Shown here one piece after another: positions 19,436 through 28,728 of a stretch of 64,000 bases of DNA. Within the stretch, counting starts at the first letter, position 1; each line of letters opens with the position of its first letter. This DNA comes from Rhodocyclales bacterium GT-UBC (GTDB taxonomy: Bacteria > Pseudomonadota > Gammaproteobacteria > Burkholderiales > Rhodocyclaceae). Location of the stretch: the NCBI GenBank assembly GCA_003583745.1, contig QXPY01000017.1:24902-88901 (forward strand), read 5' to 3'. The notes below the pieces were generated by a model that saw only the letters and a program-made list of their open reading frames with translations, was not told the origin of the DNA and ran no database searches. Both the position numbers and the translations under genes were made by a program.

Positions 19436-20116
19436 TCAGGCCGGGGTGTATTTTTTCTGCAGACGCTTCACCAGTTGCGAGGCGGAGAAGCAGATGACGA
19501 AATAGACGAGGCCGGCAAAAAGCAGCATTTCAACCAGACGGCCGTCACGGTCGCCAACCTTGTAGGCGGCACCGAAGAAGTCGGCCAGCGCCGAGACGTA
19601 AACCAGCGAAGTATCCTGGAACAGGATGATCCCTTGGGTCAGCAGCAGCGGCACCATGTTGCGGAAGGCCTGCGGCAGGATGACCAGGCGCATCGCCTGC
19701 ATGTAGGTCATGCCCAGCGCCGAGGCGGCGGAAATTTGCCCCTTCGGCACGCTCTGGATACCGGCCCGGATGATTTCCGAGTAGTAGGCCGACTCGAACA
19801 GCGCAAAACCCGCCATCGCCGAAGACAGACGCAGGTCGGTCCCCTTCGGGATGTTGAACAGCTGCCCAACAAATTCCGGCACGATCAGGAAGAACCAGAG
19901 CAGTACCATGACCAGCGGCACGGCGCGGAACAGGTTCACATAGCCGGCGGCAAACCAGGACAACGGCTTGATCGACGACAAACGCATCATGGCGAGCAGG
20001 GTGCCCCAGATGATGCCGATGACCACCGCCTGCGCGGTAATCTGAACCGTGATGCGCATCCCGTCGAGCAGGAAAGGCAGCGCACCGGGAATGGAAGACC
20101 AGTCGAATTCGTACAT
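19436..20116 (-). CDS. gltK: Glutamate/aspartate ABC permease, second subunit
   Basis: The 226-residue membrane protein starts [20 protein letters not shown] and has about five helices. The EAA loop [22 protein letters not shown] contacts the ATPase. ATG at 20116 is supported by GGAGGAAAGTGAC upstream and lies one base after the gltJ stop, whereas the longer reading frame would run into gltJ. It pairs with GltJ to form the heterodimeric channel (AatM in pseudomonads). Confidence 0.94.
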   Translation of the reverse strand: MYEFDWSSIPGALPFLLDGMRITVQITAQAVVIGIIWGTLLAMMRLSSIKPLSWFAAGYVNLFRAVPLVMVLLWFFLIVPEFVGQLFNIPKGTDLRLSSAMAGFALFESAYYSEIIRAGIQSVPKGQISAASALGMTYMQAMRLVILPQAFRNMVPLLLTQGIILFQDTSLVYVSALADFFGAAYKVGDRDGRLVEMLLFAGLVYFVICFSASQLVKRLQKKYTPA

Positions 20117-20117
20117 G

Positions 20118-20855
20118 TCACTTTCCTCCGATATAGCCCGGCACCGCGATGCGCTTTTCAAACTTGTGCATCAGGGTCATGACGGTCACATTGATGATGA
20201 TGTAGGAGATGGTCACCGCGATGAAGGACTCGAAAGGCTGGGCGGTGTAATCGACCAGCTGGCGGCCCTGGGCGGCCAGTTCGAGCAAGCCGATGGTGGA
20301 ACAGACGGCGGAATTCTTGAAGATGTTCAGGAACTCGGAGGTCAACGGCGGCACGACCAGACGGAAAGCCATCGGCAGCATGACGAAGCGGTAGGTCTGC
20401 GGCAAGGTGAAACCGAGCGCCAGGCCGGCGTTCTTCTGCCCCTTGGGCAAGGAATTGATCCCGGCCCGCACCTGCTCGGCCACCCGCGCACTGGTAAACA
20501 AACCCAGGCATACCATGGAAGCGAGGAACTGCTGCAACACCGGATTCGACTGCTTGTAGGCATTGCCGATACTGGCCGGCAGCAGTTCGGGCAGCACGAA
20601 ATACCAGATGAACAGCTGCACCAGCAGCGGAACGTTGCGGAACATCTCGACATAGGCGGTGGCCAGTCCGGCCAGCACCTTGTTCGGCACGGTACGCAAC
20701 ACACCGACCAGCGCGCCGAGCAGCAGTGCGATCAACCACGCACTGAGCGACAGCCCGATGGTCATTTTGAAGCCGGCAAACATCCAGCCCAGATAGGTGT
20801 CGTCGCCTGTCGCGCTCGGCTGCAGGAAGACGCCCCAATTCCATTGATAGCCCAT
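20118..20855 (-). CDS. gltJ: Glutamate/aspartate ABC permease, first subunit
   Basis: The 245-residue inner membrane protein has the GltJ-type start [14 protein letters not shown] and the EAA motif [22 protein letters not shown]. The HisMQ-type segment [22 protein letters not shown] is clear. It is preceded by AGGGGTAATAAC. An 80-base gap with a stable hairpin separates it from the asparaginase gene upstream, suggesting lower permease than periplasmic enzyme levels. Confidence 0.94.
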   Translation of the reverse strand: MGYQWNWGVFLQPSATGDDTYLGWMFAGFKMTIGLSLSAWLIALLLGALVGVLRTVPNKVLAGLATAYVEMFRNVPLLVQLFIWYFVLPELLPASIGNAYKQSNPVLQQFLASMVCLGLFTSARVAEQVRAGINSLPKGQKNAGLALGFTLPQTYRFVMLPMAFRLVVPPLTSEFLNIFKNSAVCSTIGLLELAAQGRQLVDYTAQPFESFIAVTISYIIINVTVMTLMHKFEKRIAVPGYIGGK

Positions 20856-20892
20856 TGTTATTACCCCTTTGGATTGCGGTTTGGCTAACCGG

Positions 20893-20916
20893 ACATGCCC
20901 GCCTGGGCAGGCATGT
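20893..20916 (-). repeat. Intercistronic hairpin between ansB and gltJ
   Basis: ACATGCC at 20893-20899 and GGCATGT at 20910-20916 pair perfectly, and the enclosed GCC/GGC can extend the stem after one mismatch. No T run follows. This fits an RNA-stabilising hairpin that protects the mRNA of the two highly needed periplasmic proteins. Confidence 0.55.
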
Positions 20917-20935
20917 CGCCCTCTTCAACGCAAAC

Positions 20936-22048
<1,113 letters not shown>

Positions 22049-22061
22049 TCGTGATCGATGA

Positions 22062-22961
22062 TTACTCGTAGGCCTTGTCGTTCGGGGCCTTGTACAGCGC
22101 CTTCATGTCATCCGACAGCGGCATCGACAGATTCAGCCCCTTCGGCGGAATCGGGTTCATGAACCACTTGGCGTAGATCTTGTCGGCTTCGCCCGAGGTC
22201 ATCGCCTTGGTCAGCGCGGTGTCGACCACCTTCTTGAATGCCGGGTCGTCCTTGCGCAGCATGCAGCCATAGGCTTCCTTGGATTGGGCGGTACCGACCA
22301 CCACCCAGTCGGTCGGCTTCTTGGCCTTGGCCATTTCGCCGTAGAGCAGCGCGTCATCCATCATGAAGGCGACGGCACGGCCGGTTTCCAGGGTCAGGAA
22401 GCTTTCGCCGTGGTCCTTGGCGGAGATCACGTTCATGCCCATCTTCTTCTCTTCGTTCATCTTGCGCAGCAGGCGTTCGGAAGTGGTGCCGGCGGTAGTC
22501 ACCACGTTCTTGCCGGCGAGATCTGCGAAATCCTTGATGCCGGCATCCTTCTTCGCCATCAGCTTGGTGCCGATGACGAAGATGGTGGTCGAGAAGCCAA
22601 CCTGCTTCTGACGCTCGGTATTGTTGGTGGTCGAGCCGCACTCGATATCGACGGTGCCGTTCTGGACCAGGGTGATGCGGTTGGCCGAGGTGACCGGCAT
22701 CAGCTTGATGTCGATCTTCGACATCTTCAGTTCGTTCTTGATGCCCTCGACGGCCTTGAGCATCAGTTCGTGCGAGTAACCGATTACTTGTTGCTTGTCA
22801 TCGTAGTAGGAGAACGGAATCGAGGATTCGCGGTGGCCCAGCGTGATGGTGCCGGTATCCTTGATCTTCTTCAGGGTCAGCGATTCGTCGGCATGGACCG
22901 GCGCAAAGGCAGAAGTACCGAGGACGGTAGCGAGCGCAGCAACAATGGCAATTCGTTTCAT
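22062..22961 (-). CDS. gltI: Glutamate/aspartate periplasmic binding protein
   Basis: The 299-residue protein has a signal peptide MKRIAIVAALATVLGTSAFA. Family 3 features include TITLGHRESSIPFSYYDD, GYSHELMLKAVEGIK, SANRITLVQNGTVDIECGSTTNN and AFMMDDALLYGEMAK, all typical of GltI/AatJ. ATG at 22961 was chosen because GGAGAAGTC lies directly upstream and it gives a proper signal peptide. It leads a transcript that includes ansB and gltJKL and probably the chemoreceptor. The sigma54 promoter at 23015-23029 gives a leader of about 42 bases. Confidence 0.95.
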   Translation of the reverse strand: MKRIAIVAALATVLGTSAFAPVHADESLTLKKIKDTGTITLGHRESSIPFSYYDDKQQVIGYSHELMLKAVEGIKNELKMSKIDIKLMPVTSANRITLVQNGTVDIECGSTTNNTERQKQVGFSTTIFVIGTKLMAKKDAGIKDFADLAGKNVVTTAGTTSERLLRKMNEEKKMGMNVISAKDHGESFLTLETGRAVAFMMDDALLYGEMAKAKKPTDWVVVGTAQSKEAYGCMLRKDDPAFKKVVDTALTKAMTSGEADKIYAKWFMNPIPPKGLNLSMPLSDDMKALYKAPNDKAYE

Positions 22962-23014
22962 GACTTCTCCAGATGAAAAAGAAACCGCGGTTCGGTTCCG
23001 ATGCTCATCATTAC

Positions 23015-23029
23015 GCAGGGGACGTGCCA
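23015..23029 (-). promoter_or_regulatory. Sigma54 promoter of gltI
   Basis: On the minus strand the sequence TGGCACGTCCCCTGC has the perfect -24 block TGGCACG and the invariant GG-N10-GC spacing. The predicted start is near 23003, about 42 bases before the gltI ATG. It fits control by the NtrC-family regulator encoded at 12043-13368 in the same block. Confidence 0.85.
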
Positions 23030-23105
23030 GCCCCGCCACAGCAAACCCACGGTGCTGCGAACCTGATTTCATTGAGTTTTTTTCCAGCCCCAGGAAGTGC
23101 ACCGC

Positions 23106-23153
23106 CGGAATTCCGACACCACCCCAATTCCGCGCCATCGGATTTCCGACACC
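23106..23153 (-). promoter_or_regulatory. Three phased upstream repeats, putative activator binding sites
   Basis: On the plus strand GGAATTCCGACACC (23107-23120) and GGATTTCCGACACC (23140-23153) differ by one base and are 33 bases apart. A degenerate copy, CCAATTCCGCGCC (23124-23136), lies between them. The outer copies contain palindromic cores CGGAATTCCG (23106-23115) and TCGGATTTCCGA (23138-23149). Centres fall about 107, 124 and 140 bases upstream of the predicted start, a usual enhancer distance. The core agrees with the Pseudomonas AauR motif as I recall it (TTCGGnnnnCCGAA). Confidence 0.65.
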
Positions 23154-23288
23154 TATTCCCTACGGGCTTTGACGTGACGATCGGGCCAGGGTTTCCACCG
23201 GCAAAGCTTCAATAAACTGTGTTTCAATATCGCCGATCCAATTCTCATGTCTCCGGCTGGCCCAAGGCCGCCCTGCCCCACATTTTTC

Positions 23289-24140
23289 ATGAATATCACG
23301 CCCTTCCAGGCGCTGGCCTGCCCGCTCGATGGCGCGCCACTGCAGCGCCACGACACCGCCTGGCGCTGCCCGGCCGGCCACAGTTTCGACATCGCCAGCC
23401 AGGGCTATACCCATTTGCTGCCGGTCCAGAAAAAACGCTCGCTCGACCCGGGCGACAGCAAGGAGATGGTGGCCGCCCGCCGCCGCTTTTTGAACAGCGG
23501 CGCCTACCAGCCGATTGCCGCTGCGGTCGGCCGCGCCGTGCTGACTGATTTGCCGGCCGACGGCCAACTGAGTTGCCTCGATGCCGGTGCCGGTGAAGGC
23601 TATTACCTGCGCCAACTGGCCACGGCCGGCTGCCCCGACCAGCAACTGGCGCTGCTCGGGCTGGATATTTCGAAATGGGCCGTGCTCGCCGCCGCCAAGC
23701 AGGATCGCCGCCCCAACTGGGTGGTCGGCAGCAACGCCAACCTGCCGATCCTGTCGGGCACGCTCGACCGGGTGCTGTGCATGTTCGGTTTCCCGGTCTA
23801 TGGCGAGTTTGCCCGCGTCCTGAAGACAGGCGGCCTGCTGCTGCAGGTCGATGCCGGGCCGGAACACCTGCGCGAACTGCGGGAAATCATCTATCCCAGC
23901 CTGAAAGCCGAGCGCAATCAGGCGCCCCCGGTACCGGAAGGCTTCCACCAGCAGGGCAGCGAAACCATCCGTTTTCAGCTCGACCTGGCCGGTAGCGAAC
24001 CGATCGCCGACCTGCTGGCCATGACGCCGCATCTCTATCGCGCCAGCGCCGAGGGCCGGGCCCGGGCTGCCGCGCTGACCACGCTGTCGGTCGGCGTCGA
24101 TGTCCGCCTGAACAGCTTCGTCCGGACAGCGGCCGTGTGA
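23289..24140 (+). CDS. rlmA: 23S rRNA guanine-N1 methyltransferase RlmA-like
   Basis: This is a 283-residue protein. An N-terminal zinc-ribbon-like segment (residues 10-31) is followed by QGYTHLLPVQKKRSLDPGDSKEMVAARRRFLNSG, split here as QGYTHLLPVQKK and DPGDSKEMVAARR, the RlmA signature. The SAM domain has LDAGAGEGYYLRQL as motif I. The family methylates N1 of G745 or G748 in 23S rRNA helix 35. In the zinc site the E. coli pattern Cys-x2-Cys is here Cys11-Pro-Leu-Asp14, with Cys27 and His31 retained. The ATG at 23289 fits homologue starts; the ribosome site is weak. Confidence 0.88.
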   Translation: MNITPFQALACPLDGAPLQRHDTAWRCPAGHSFDIASQGYTHLLPVQKKRSLDPGDSKEMVAARRRFLNSGAYQPIAAAVGRAVLTDLPADGQLSCLDAGAGEGYYLRQLATAGCPDQQLALLGLDISKWAVLAAAKQDRRPNWVVGSNANLPILSGTLDRVLCMFGFPVYGEFARVLKTGGLLLQVDAGPEHLRELREIIYPSLKAERNQAPPVPEGFHQQGSETIRFQLDLAGSEPIADLLAMTPHLYRASAEGRARAAALTTLSVGVDVRLNSFVRTAAV

Positions 24141-24148
24141 GGTCAAAC

Positions 24149-24613
24149 ATGCAAATCGATCTGGCAATTTTCCTGGATGACAGCAACGAACTCCGGCAGG
24201 TGATCGGCGAATACATCGCCTGGCTCGACATGGACCTCTCCTATCGCGGCTTCGCCGACGAGATGGCAGGTTTCGACAGGCTGTTCACGCTGCCCAGCGG
24301 CCTGTTCCTGATCGCCCGCGAAGCCGGGCAGATTGCCGGCTGCGTCGGCCTGCTGCGCCATGACAAGGCAACCGCCGAAGTCAAACGCCTCTACGTCCGC
24401 CCGGCCTTTCGTGGCCGGCAACTGGGAGAAGCCTTGATCCATCGGCTGATCGCGCAGGCCCGCCAATTGGGATTCCGCCGCCTGATTCTCGATGCCGTGC
24501 CGCAAACGACGGTCGCCCAAGTGTTGTACGAACGCCTAGGCTTCACCGAGATTGCGCCCTACTACCCCAATCCGGTTACCGGCACCCGGTTCTTCAGCCT
24601 GCCACTGAACTGA
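24149..24613 (+). CDS. GNAT-family N-acetyltransferase
   Basis: The 154-residue protein carries the GNAT acetyl-CoA binding motif in VKRLYVRPAFRGRQLGEALIHRLI (R-x2-G-x-G/A type, here RGRQLG), then LILDAVPQTTVAQVLYERLGF near the end. The substrate is unknown. ATG at 24149 is preferred; an in-frame GTG at 24137 overlaps the rlmA stop and is also possible. It is probably co-transcribed with rlmA and the HAD gene. Confidence 0.85.
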   Translation: MQIDLAIFLDDSNELRQVIGEYIAWLDMDLSYRGFADEMAGFDRLFTLPSGLFLIAREAGQIAGCVGLLRHDKATAEVKRLYVRPAFRGRQLGEALIHRLIAQARQLGFRRLILDAVPQTTVAQVLYERLGFTEIAPYYPNPVTGTRFFSLPLN

Positions 24614-24619
24614 GATCGG

Positions 24620-25246
24620 ATGCCCTGCCGCCTGGTGATCTTCGACTTCGACGGCACCCTGGCCGATTCGATGCCATTCTTTCTCGGCGTCTTCAACCAG
24701 GTTGCCGACCGCCACGGTTTCCGGCGCATCGACCCGGCCGATGCGCCGCACTTTCGTCACCAGAACGCCCGCCAGTTGATGCAGCTGGTTGGCCTGCCGG
24801 CCTGGAAACTGCCGCAAGTCACCGCCAGCTTCATTGCCTTGATGCGGCAAGGCGCCGGGCAGATTCCGCTCTTTCCGGGCATCCCCGAAGCATTGAACCA
24901 GCTGGCGCAGGCCGGCCGCAAGCTTGCCATCGTCACCTCGAACAGTCAGGACAACGTCGAACGGATTCTGGGCCGGGAAAACATGGCCCTGATCGAGCAC
25001 ATCGAATCCGGCATGTCGATCTTCGGCAAGGCCGGCCGACTGCGCCGGACGCTGAAAACCACCGGCACATCGCCCGCCGAGGCAATCTACATCGGCGACC
25101 AGAGCACCGATCTTGAAGCGGCCCGCGCCCTCGACCTCGCCTTCGGCGCCGTGGCCTGGGGATACGGCAGCATCGAATCGCTCAGGCCGCTACGGCCGGA
25201 CCGCGAGTTCTCAAGCGTCGATGAGTTGAATCGCCTGCTCGATTGA
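24620..25246 (+). CDS. HAD-superfamily phosphatase, Gph-like
   Basis: This 208-residue HAD hydrolase has motif I FDFDGTLADS with the nucleophilic Asp, motif II VTSNSQ, and motif IV YIGDQSTDLEAARAL. A helical cap follows motif I. Close relatives are phosphoglycolate phosphatase-like enzymes, but a clearer Gph lies at 26917-27597, so this one probably has another phosphoester substrate. Motif III is less clear: K(T) in GRLRRTLKTTG. It begins six bases after the GNAT stop. Confidence 0.85.
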   Translation: MPCRLVIFDFDGTLADSMPFFLGVFNQVADRHGFRRIDPADAPHFRHQNARQLMQLVGLPAWKLPQVTASFIALMRQGAGQIPLFPGIPEALNQLAQAGRKLAIVTSNSQDNVERILGRENMALIEHIESGMSIFGKAGRLRRTLKTTGTSPAEAIYIGDQSTDLEAARALDLAFGAVAWGYGSIESLRPLRPDREFSSVDELNRLLD

Positions 25247-25251
25247 CGCCC

Positions 25252-25280
25252 AAAAGAAAGCCGCCCTTGCGGGGCGGCTG
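25252..25280 (-). terminator. Terminator of the rpe-gph-trpE unit
   Basis: On the minus strand AGCCGCCC-CGCA-AGGGCGGCT is followed by TTCTTTT. It lies about 26 bases after the trpE stop and may serve the convergent HAD gene less well, as no T run is present on that side. Confidence 0.75.
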
Positions 25281-25305
25281 GCGATGAGCGATTAACTTCA
25301 AAAAC

Positions 25306-26793
25306 TCAGTCGATCCGGGTATCCAGCCCCTGCTCGGCCAGTTCGGCAGCGCGCAGCACGGCGCGGGCCTTGTTCTGGGTTTCGGCCCATTCCGAACTGG
25401 GGTCGGAATCGGCAACGATGCCGGCCCCCGCTTGAACGTAGAGGCGTTTGTCCTTGATCACGGCAGTACGGATGGCAATGGCCAGATCCATGTCGCCGTT
25501 GAAGCCGAGATAGCCGACCGAACCGGCATAGATGCCGCGCTTGACCGGTTCCAGCTCGTCGATGATTTCCATGGCGCGGACTTTCGGGGCACCGGAAACC
25601 GTACCGGCCGGGAAGGTGGCCTTGAGCACGTCGAGGGCGTCGAGACCCGGTTGTAGCCTGCCTTCGACATTGGAGACGATGTGCATCACGTGCGAATAAC
25701 GCTCGATCACCATGCGATCGGTCAACTTGACCGATCCAACCTTGGCCACCCGACCGCAATCGTTACGCCCCAGGTCGAGCAGCTGGGTATGCTCGGCCAG
25801 TTCCTTCTCGTCAGCCAGCAACTCGGCGGCCAGTGCGGCATCCTCCTCGGGTGAGGCGCCACGCTTGCGAGTGCCGGCAATCGGCCGCACCGTGACCCGT
25901 TCGCCTTCAAGGCGGACCAGGATTTCCGGTGATGCGCCGACGACATGAAAATCTTCGAAATCGAAGTAGAACATGTAGGGCGAAGGATTAAGGCTGCGCA
26001 AAGTGCGGTACAAGGCCATCGGACTGGCCTGAAACGGCTTGGTCATGCGCTGCGATAGCACCACCTGCATGACATCGCCTTCGGTGATGTAGGCTTTGGC
26101 CTTGAGCACGGCCTGTTTGAATGCCGCTTCGCCAAAGGTGGACACGGCCGCCTCCGACTGCACCGGCTGCTCGCTCGGCAAGGCCACCGGCGTGCGCAAC
26201 TTGCCGAGCAGTTCCTTCAGCCGGGCACGCGCCTTTTGGTAAGCACCGGGGAAACCGGGTTCGGCGTAGACGATCAGCGTCAGCTTGCCGGAAAGATTGT
26301 CGACGACGGCGATTTCTTCGGAGAGCAACAGGCCGATATCCGGCGTACCGATGTCGTCCTGCTTGTGGGTCCGGGTCAGCTTGGTTTCGACATAACGCAC
26401 CGTGTCGTAGCCGAAGCATCCCACCAGACCGCCGCAGAAACGCGGCAGGCCGGAGGTCGCCGGCGCGCGGAAGCGTTGCATGTACTTGCCGATGAATTCC
26501 AGCGGATTGGTGTCATCCTCGCGTTCGGCAATGCGATTGCCGGTCAGCACCAGCACCTGGTGACCATTGACGATGATCCGCGTCTGGGCGGCCAGACCGA
26601 TGATCGAGTAGCGGCCGAAACGTTCGCCGCCCTGCACCGACTCGAGCAGGTAGGAATAATGGCTGCCGTTGGCACCGCTGGTCAGCTTGAGATAGATGGA
26701 AAGCGGCGTATCGAGGTCGGCAAAGGTTTCCAGCGTAACGGGAATACGGTTGTAGCCTTGCGCGGCGAGCGCGTTGAATTCGATTTCAGTCAT
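25306..26793 (-). CDS. trpE: Anthranilate synthase component I
   Basis: The 495-residue chorismate-using enzyme starts tryptophan synthesis with TrpG. The N-terminal region (about 1-200) contains the Trp feedback element LLES in [20 protein letters not shown]. The catalytic C-terminal half has [33 protein letters not shown] and [19 protein letters not shown]. Length and motifs are standard. It follows rpe and gph, with a short leader peptide reading frame in the 123-base gap between gph and trpE. GAGG precedes the ATG. Confidence 0.97.
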   Translation of the reverse strand: MTEIEFNALAAQGYNRIPVTLETFADLDTPLSIYLKLTSGANGSHYSYLLESVQGGERFGRYSIIGLAAQTRIIVNGHQVLVLTGNRIAEREDDTNPLEFIGKYMQRFRAPATSGLPRFCGGLVGCFGYDTVRYVETKLTRTHKQDDIGTPDIGLLLSEEIAVVDNLSGKLTLIVYAEPGFPGAYQKARARLKELLGKLRTPVALPSEQPVQSEAAVSTFGEAAFKQAVLKAKAYITEGDVMQVVLSQRMTKPFQASPMALYRTLRSLNPSPYMFYFDFEDFHVVGASPEILVRLEGERVTVRPIAGTRKRGASPEEDAALAAELLADEKELAEHTQLLDLGRNDCGRVAKVGSVKLTDRMVIERYSHVMHIVSNVEGRLQPGLDALDVLKATFPAGTVSGAPKVRAMEIIDELEPVKRGIYAGSVGYLGFNGDMDLAIAIRTAVIKDKRLYVQAGAGIVADSDPSSEWAETQNKARAVLRAAELAEQGLDTRID

Positions 26794-26863
26794 GGTAAAG
26801 CCTCGGAAATGACAGGGGTGATGCGTACTGGTGCGTTGCGCCGCAGCGGCGCGCGAAGGGAGG
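26794..26863 (-). promoter_or_regulatory. Leader region between trpL and trpE with GC hairpin
   Basis: This is the untranslated stretch between the leader peptide stop and trpE. It contains a tight stem GCGCCG-CTG-CGGCGC at 26838-26852 (minus strand). The GGCGC on its 3' side can alternatively pair with GCGCC at the end of the leader reading frame, giving two exclusive structures. No T run follows the hairpin, so a classic intrinsic terminator is not evident; Rho-dependent or translational control would be needed. Confidence 0.45.
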
Positions 26864-26920
26864 TCAGGGGCGCCAGCGACGCCAACCGTGCCATTCGTTC
26901 CAGATACGCAGAGTCGTCAT
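26864..26920 (-). CDS. Putative trp leader peptide, 18 residues with four Trp
   Basis: The small reading frame encodes [18 protein letters not shown] and stops 70 bases before trpE. Four of 18 residues are Trp (positions 7, 10, 13 and 16, every third codon), an extreme enrichment for the rarest amino acid. Its ATG overlaps the gph stop codon (ATGA), so ribosomes finishing gph could start it; no strong ribosome site is visible. By analogy with TrpL peptides of other proteobacteria, stalling at Trp codons when Trp-tRNA is scarce would alter folding of the trpE leader. The mechanism is inferred. Confidence 0.7.
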   Translation of the reverse strand: MTTLRIWNEWHGWRRWRP

Positions 26921-27597
26921 GTGTTCGTGAGGTCTTTGAAAGTGAGGGCCTGCCGGTAGGCGGCAAGGAGATCGGATACTAGCGCATCGCAATCGGCACT
27001 GTCCACCGGCGTCCCCTCGTTGTAGCCGTAGGGGACGGCATAGGCCAGGCAGCCCGCGGCATGGGCCGCGTGAATGTCGTTCAGCGAGTCGCCGATATGC
27101 AGGTTGCGATCCGGGCGCACGCCAAGAATGCGGCAAGCATGCAGGATCGGCTCCGGATGCGGCTTCTTGTGCGCAGTCGTATCGCCGGAAACGATCACGT
27201 CAAAATAATCGATCAGGCCCATCCGCTCGAGAAGCGCCTCGGTAAACATGCCCGGTTTGTTGGTAACCACGCCCATCTTGATGCCGCAGGCCTGCCAGGC
27301 CTGCAGCCCCTCGATCACGCCCGGATAAACCTGGGCCAGGCGGCCATTGACCTCGGCATAGTGGCGCTTGAAGGCGTCGATGCCGGCCTGCAGCTTTTCA
27401 GCCGTAGGCGGCTGGCCATGGGTCAGGCAACGCTCGACCAGCACGGCCATGCCTTTGCCGACGAAGCTATGCACCTCGGCCTGGGTCCGCGGCGGCTCGC
27501 CGAGATCGGCCAGCATCAGCCGACAGCCTTCGGCGAGATCGGCGATGGTATCGAGCAGCGTACCGTCGAGATCGAAAGTGACCGATTGGAAATGCAT
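26917..27597 (-). CDS. gph: Phosphoglycolate phosphatase
   Basis: The 226-residue HAD enzyme has VTFDLDGTLLDTIADLAEG (motif I), VVTNKPG (motif II), the Lys of AHKKPHPEP (motif III) and HIGDSLNDIHAAHAAG (motif IV). It dephosphorylates 2-phosphoglycolate arising from DNA repair or oxygenation. The rpe-gph-trpE order is common in proteobacteria. Its ATG shares one base with the rpe stop, and its own stop overlaps the start of the Trp leader peptide. Confidence 0.94.
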   Translation of the reverse strand: MHFQSVTFDLDGTLLDTIADLAEGCRLMLADLGEPPRTQAEVHSFVGKGMAVLVERCLTHGQPPTAEKLQAGIDAFKRHYAEVNGRLAQVYPGVIEGLQAWQACGIKMGVVTNKPGMFTEALLERMGLIDYFDVIVSGDTTAHKKPHPEPILHACRILGVRPDRNLHIGDSLNDIHAAHAAGCLAYAVPYGYNEGTPVDSADCDALVSDLLAAYRQALTFKDLTNT

Positions 27598-28298
27598 CAG
27601 ACTTTGGCCAGTTCGCTGCGCAGGGCGCCGATGATCGTATCGTAGCGATGCGGGTCGGTGTCCTTGCCGGCACCATAGACAGCCGAGCCGGCAACGAAGG
27701 CATCAACGCCGGCCCGGGCGATTTCGGCGATATTGGCCGTATTCACGCCACCGTCGATTTCCAGCCGGATACGCCGGCCGCTCTGCTGCTCGTAGGCATC
27801 AAGCTTGGCACGGGCCTGGCGGGCCTTGGCCAGGGTACCGGGAATGAATTTCTGCCCGCCGAAACCGGGATTCACGCTCATCAACAGGATGACGTCGATC
27901 TTGTCGAGCACGTAATCCATGTAATCGAGCGGCGTCGCCGGATTGAAGACCAGGCCGCCCTGGCAACCGGCATCGCGGATCAGCGACAGGCTGCGGTCGA
28001 CGTGTTCGGAAGCTTCGGGATGGAAGGTGATGATGTTGGCGCCGGCCTTGGCGAAATCCGGAATGATCCGGTCCACCGGCTTGACCATCAGATGCACGTC
28101 AATCGGCGCCGTGGTGCAGGGGCGGATCGCTTCACAGACCAGCGGCCCGATCGTGAGATTTGGAACATAATGATTGTCCATCACGTCAAAGTGAATCCAG
28201 TCGGCGCCCGACGCGATCACATTCGCCACCTCCTCGCCCAGTTTGGCAAAGTTGGCGGACAGAATGCTCGGTGCAATGACGTAATCTTTGGCTGACAT
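27597..28298 (-). CDS. rpe: Ribulose-phosphate 3-epimerase
   Basis: This 233-residue TIM-barrel enzyme interconverts ribulose 5-phosphate and xylulose 5-phosphate. [49 protein letters not shown] and [11 protein letters not shown] are diagnostic and hold the metal-binding His and Asp residues. ATG at 28298 was chosen from homologue starts. It is first of rpe-gph-trpE, divergent from apaG across 39 bases. Confidence 0.97.
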   Translation of the reverse strand: MSAKDYVIAPSILSANFAKLGEEVANVIASGADWIHFDVMDNHYVPNLTIGPLVCEAIRPCTTAPIDVHLMVKPVDRIIPDFAKAGANIITFHPEASEHVDRSLSLIRDAGCQGGLVFNPATPLDYMDYVLDKIDVILLMSVNPGFGGQKFIPGTLAKARQARAKLDAYEQQSGRRIRLEIDGGVNTANIAEIARAGVDAFVAGSAVYGAGKDTDPHRYDTIIGALRSELAKV

Positions 28299-28337
28299 GC
28301 TACGGCTTCCATAAACAAAAACAGACGAAATTATCCC

Positions 28338-28721
28338 ATGCCCGACTCCAACAAGTACCGAATCGAAGTTCACGCGCAACCGCAGTTCATTCCAGAACAG
28401 TCCGACCCGGACAACAATCGCTACATCTTCGCCTACACCATCACCATCACCAACGTCGGAGAGATCCCGGCGCAACTGGTTTCCCGCCACTGGATCATCA
28501 CCGACGGCAATAACGAGGTTCAGGAAGTGCGCGGTCTCGGCGTCGTCGGCAAACAGCCCCTGCTACAACCGGGCGAGCGCTTCGAATACACCAGCGGCTC
28601 TTCCTTGACGACGCCAATCGGCACGATGAAAGGGAGTTACCAGATGGTGGCCGAGGACGGCACGCATTTTTCCGCCGAAATCCCGGAATTCGTCCTGGCC
28701 AGTCCACGCGCCCTGCATTGA
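28338..28721 (+). CDS. apaG: ApaG protein
   Basis: This 127-residue single-domain protein has the ApaG/DUF525 immunoglobulin-like fold: [42 protein letters not shown] and [18 protein letters not shown]. ApaG is widely conserved and in some bacteria sits beside ksgA and apaH; its biochemical role is not settled. No strong ribosome site is seen before the ATG. It diverges from rpe and is followed after seven bases by a methyltransferase gene. Confidence 0.96.
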   Translation: MPDSNKYRIEVHAQPQFIPEQSDPDNNRYIFAYTITITNVGEIPAQLVSRHWIITDGNNEVQEVRGLGVVGKQPLLQPGERFEYTSGSSLTTPIGTMKGSYQMVAEDGTHFSAEIPEFVLASPRALH

Positions 28722-28728
28722 CCGCCGC

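Noticed and set aside
22988..23001. CGGTTCGGTTCCG near the predicted gltI start as another activator site
   Set aside because: Spacing between half sites is two bases rather than four and it lies on the transcription start.
26801..26863. CCTCCC after the leader stop pairing with GAGG of the trpE ribosome site
   Set aside because: Only four bases would pair, too weak to claim without a folding calculation.
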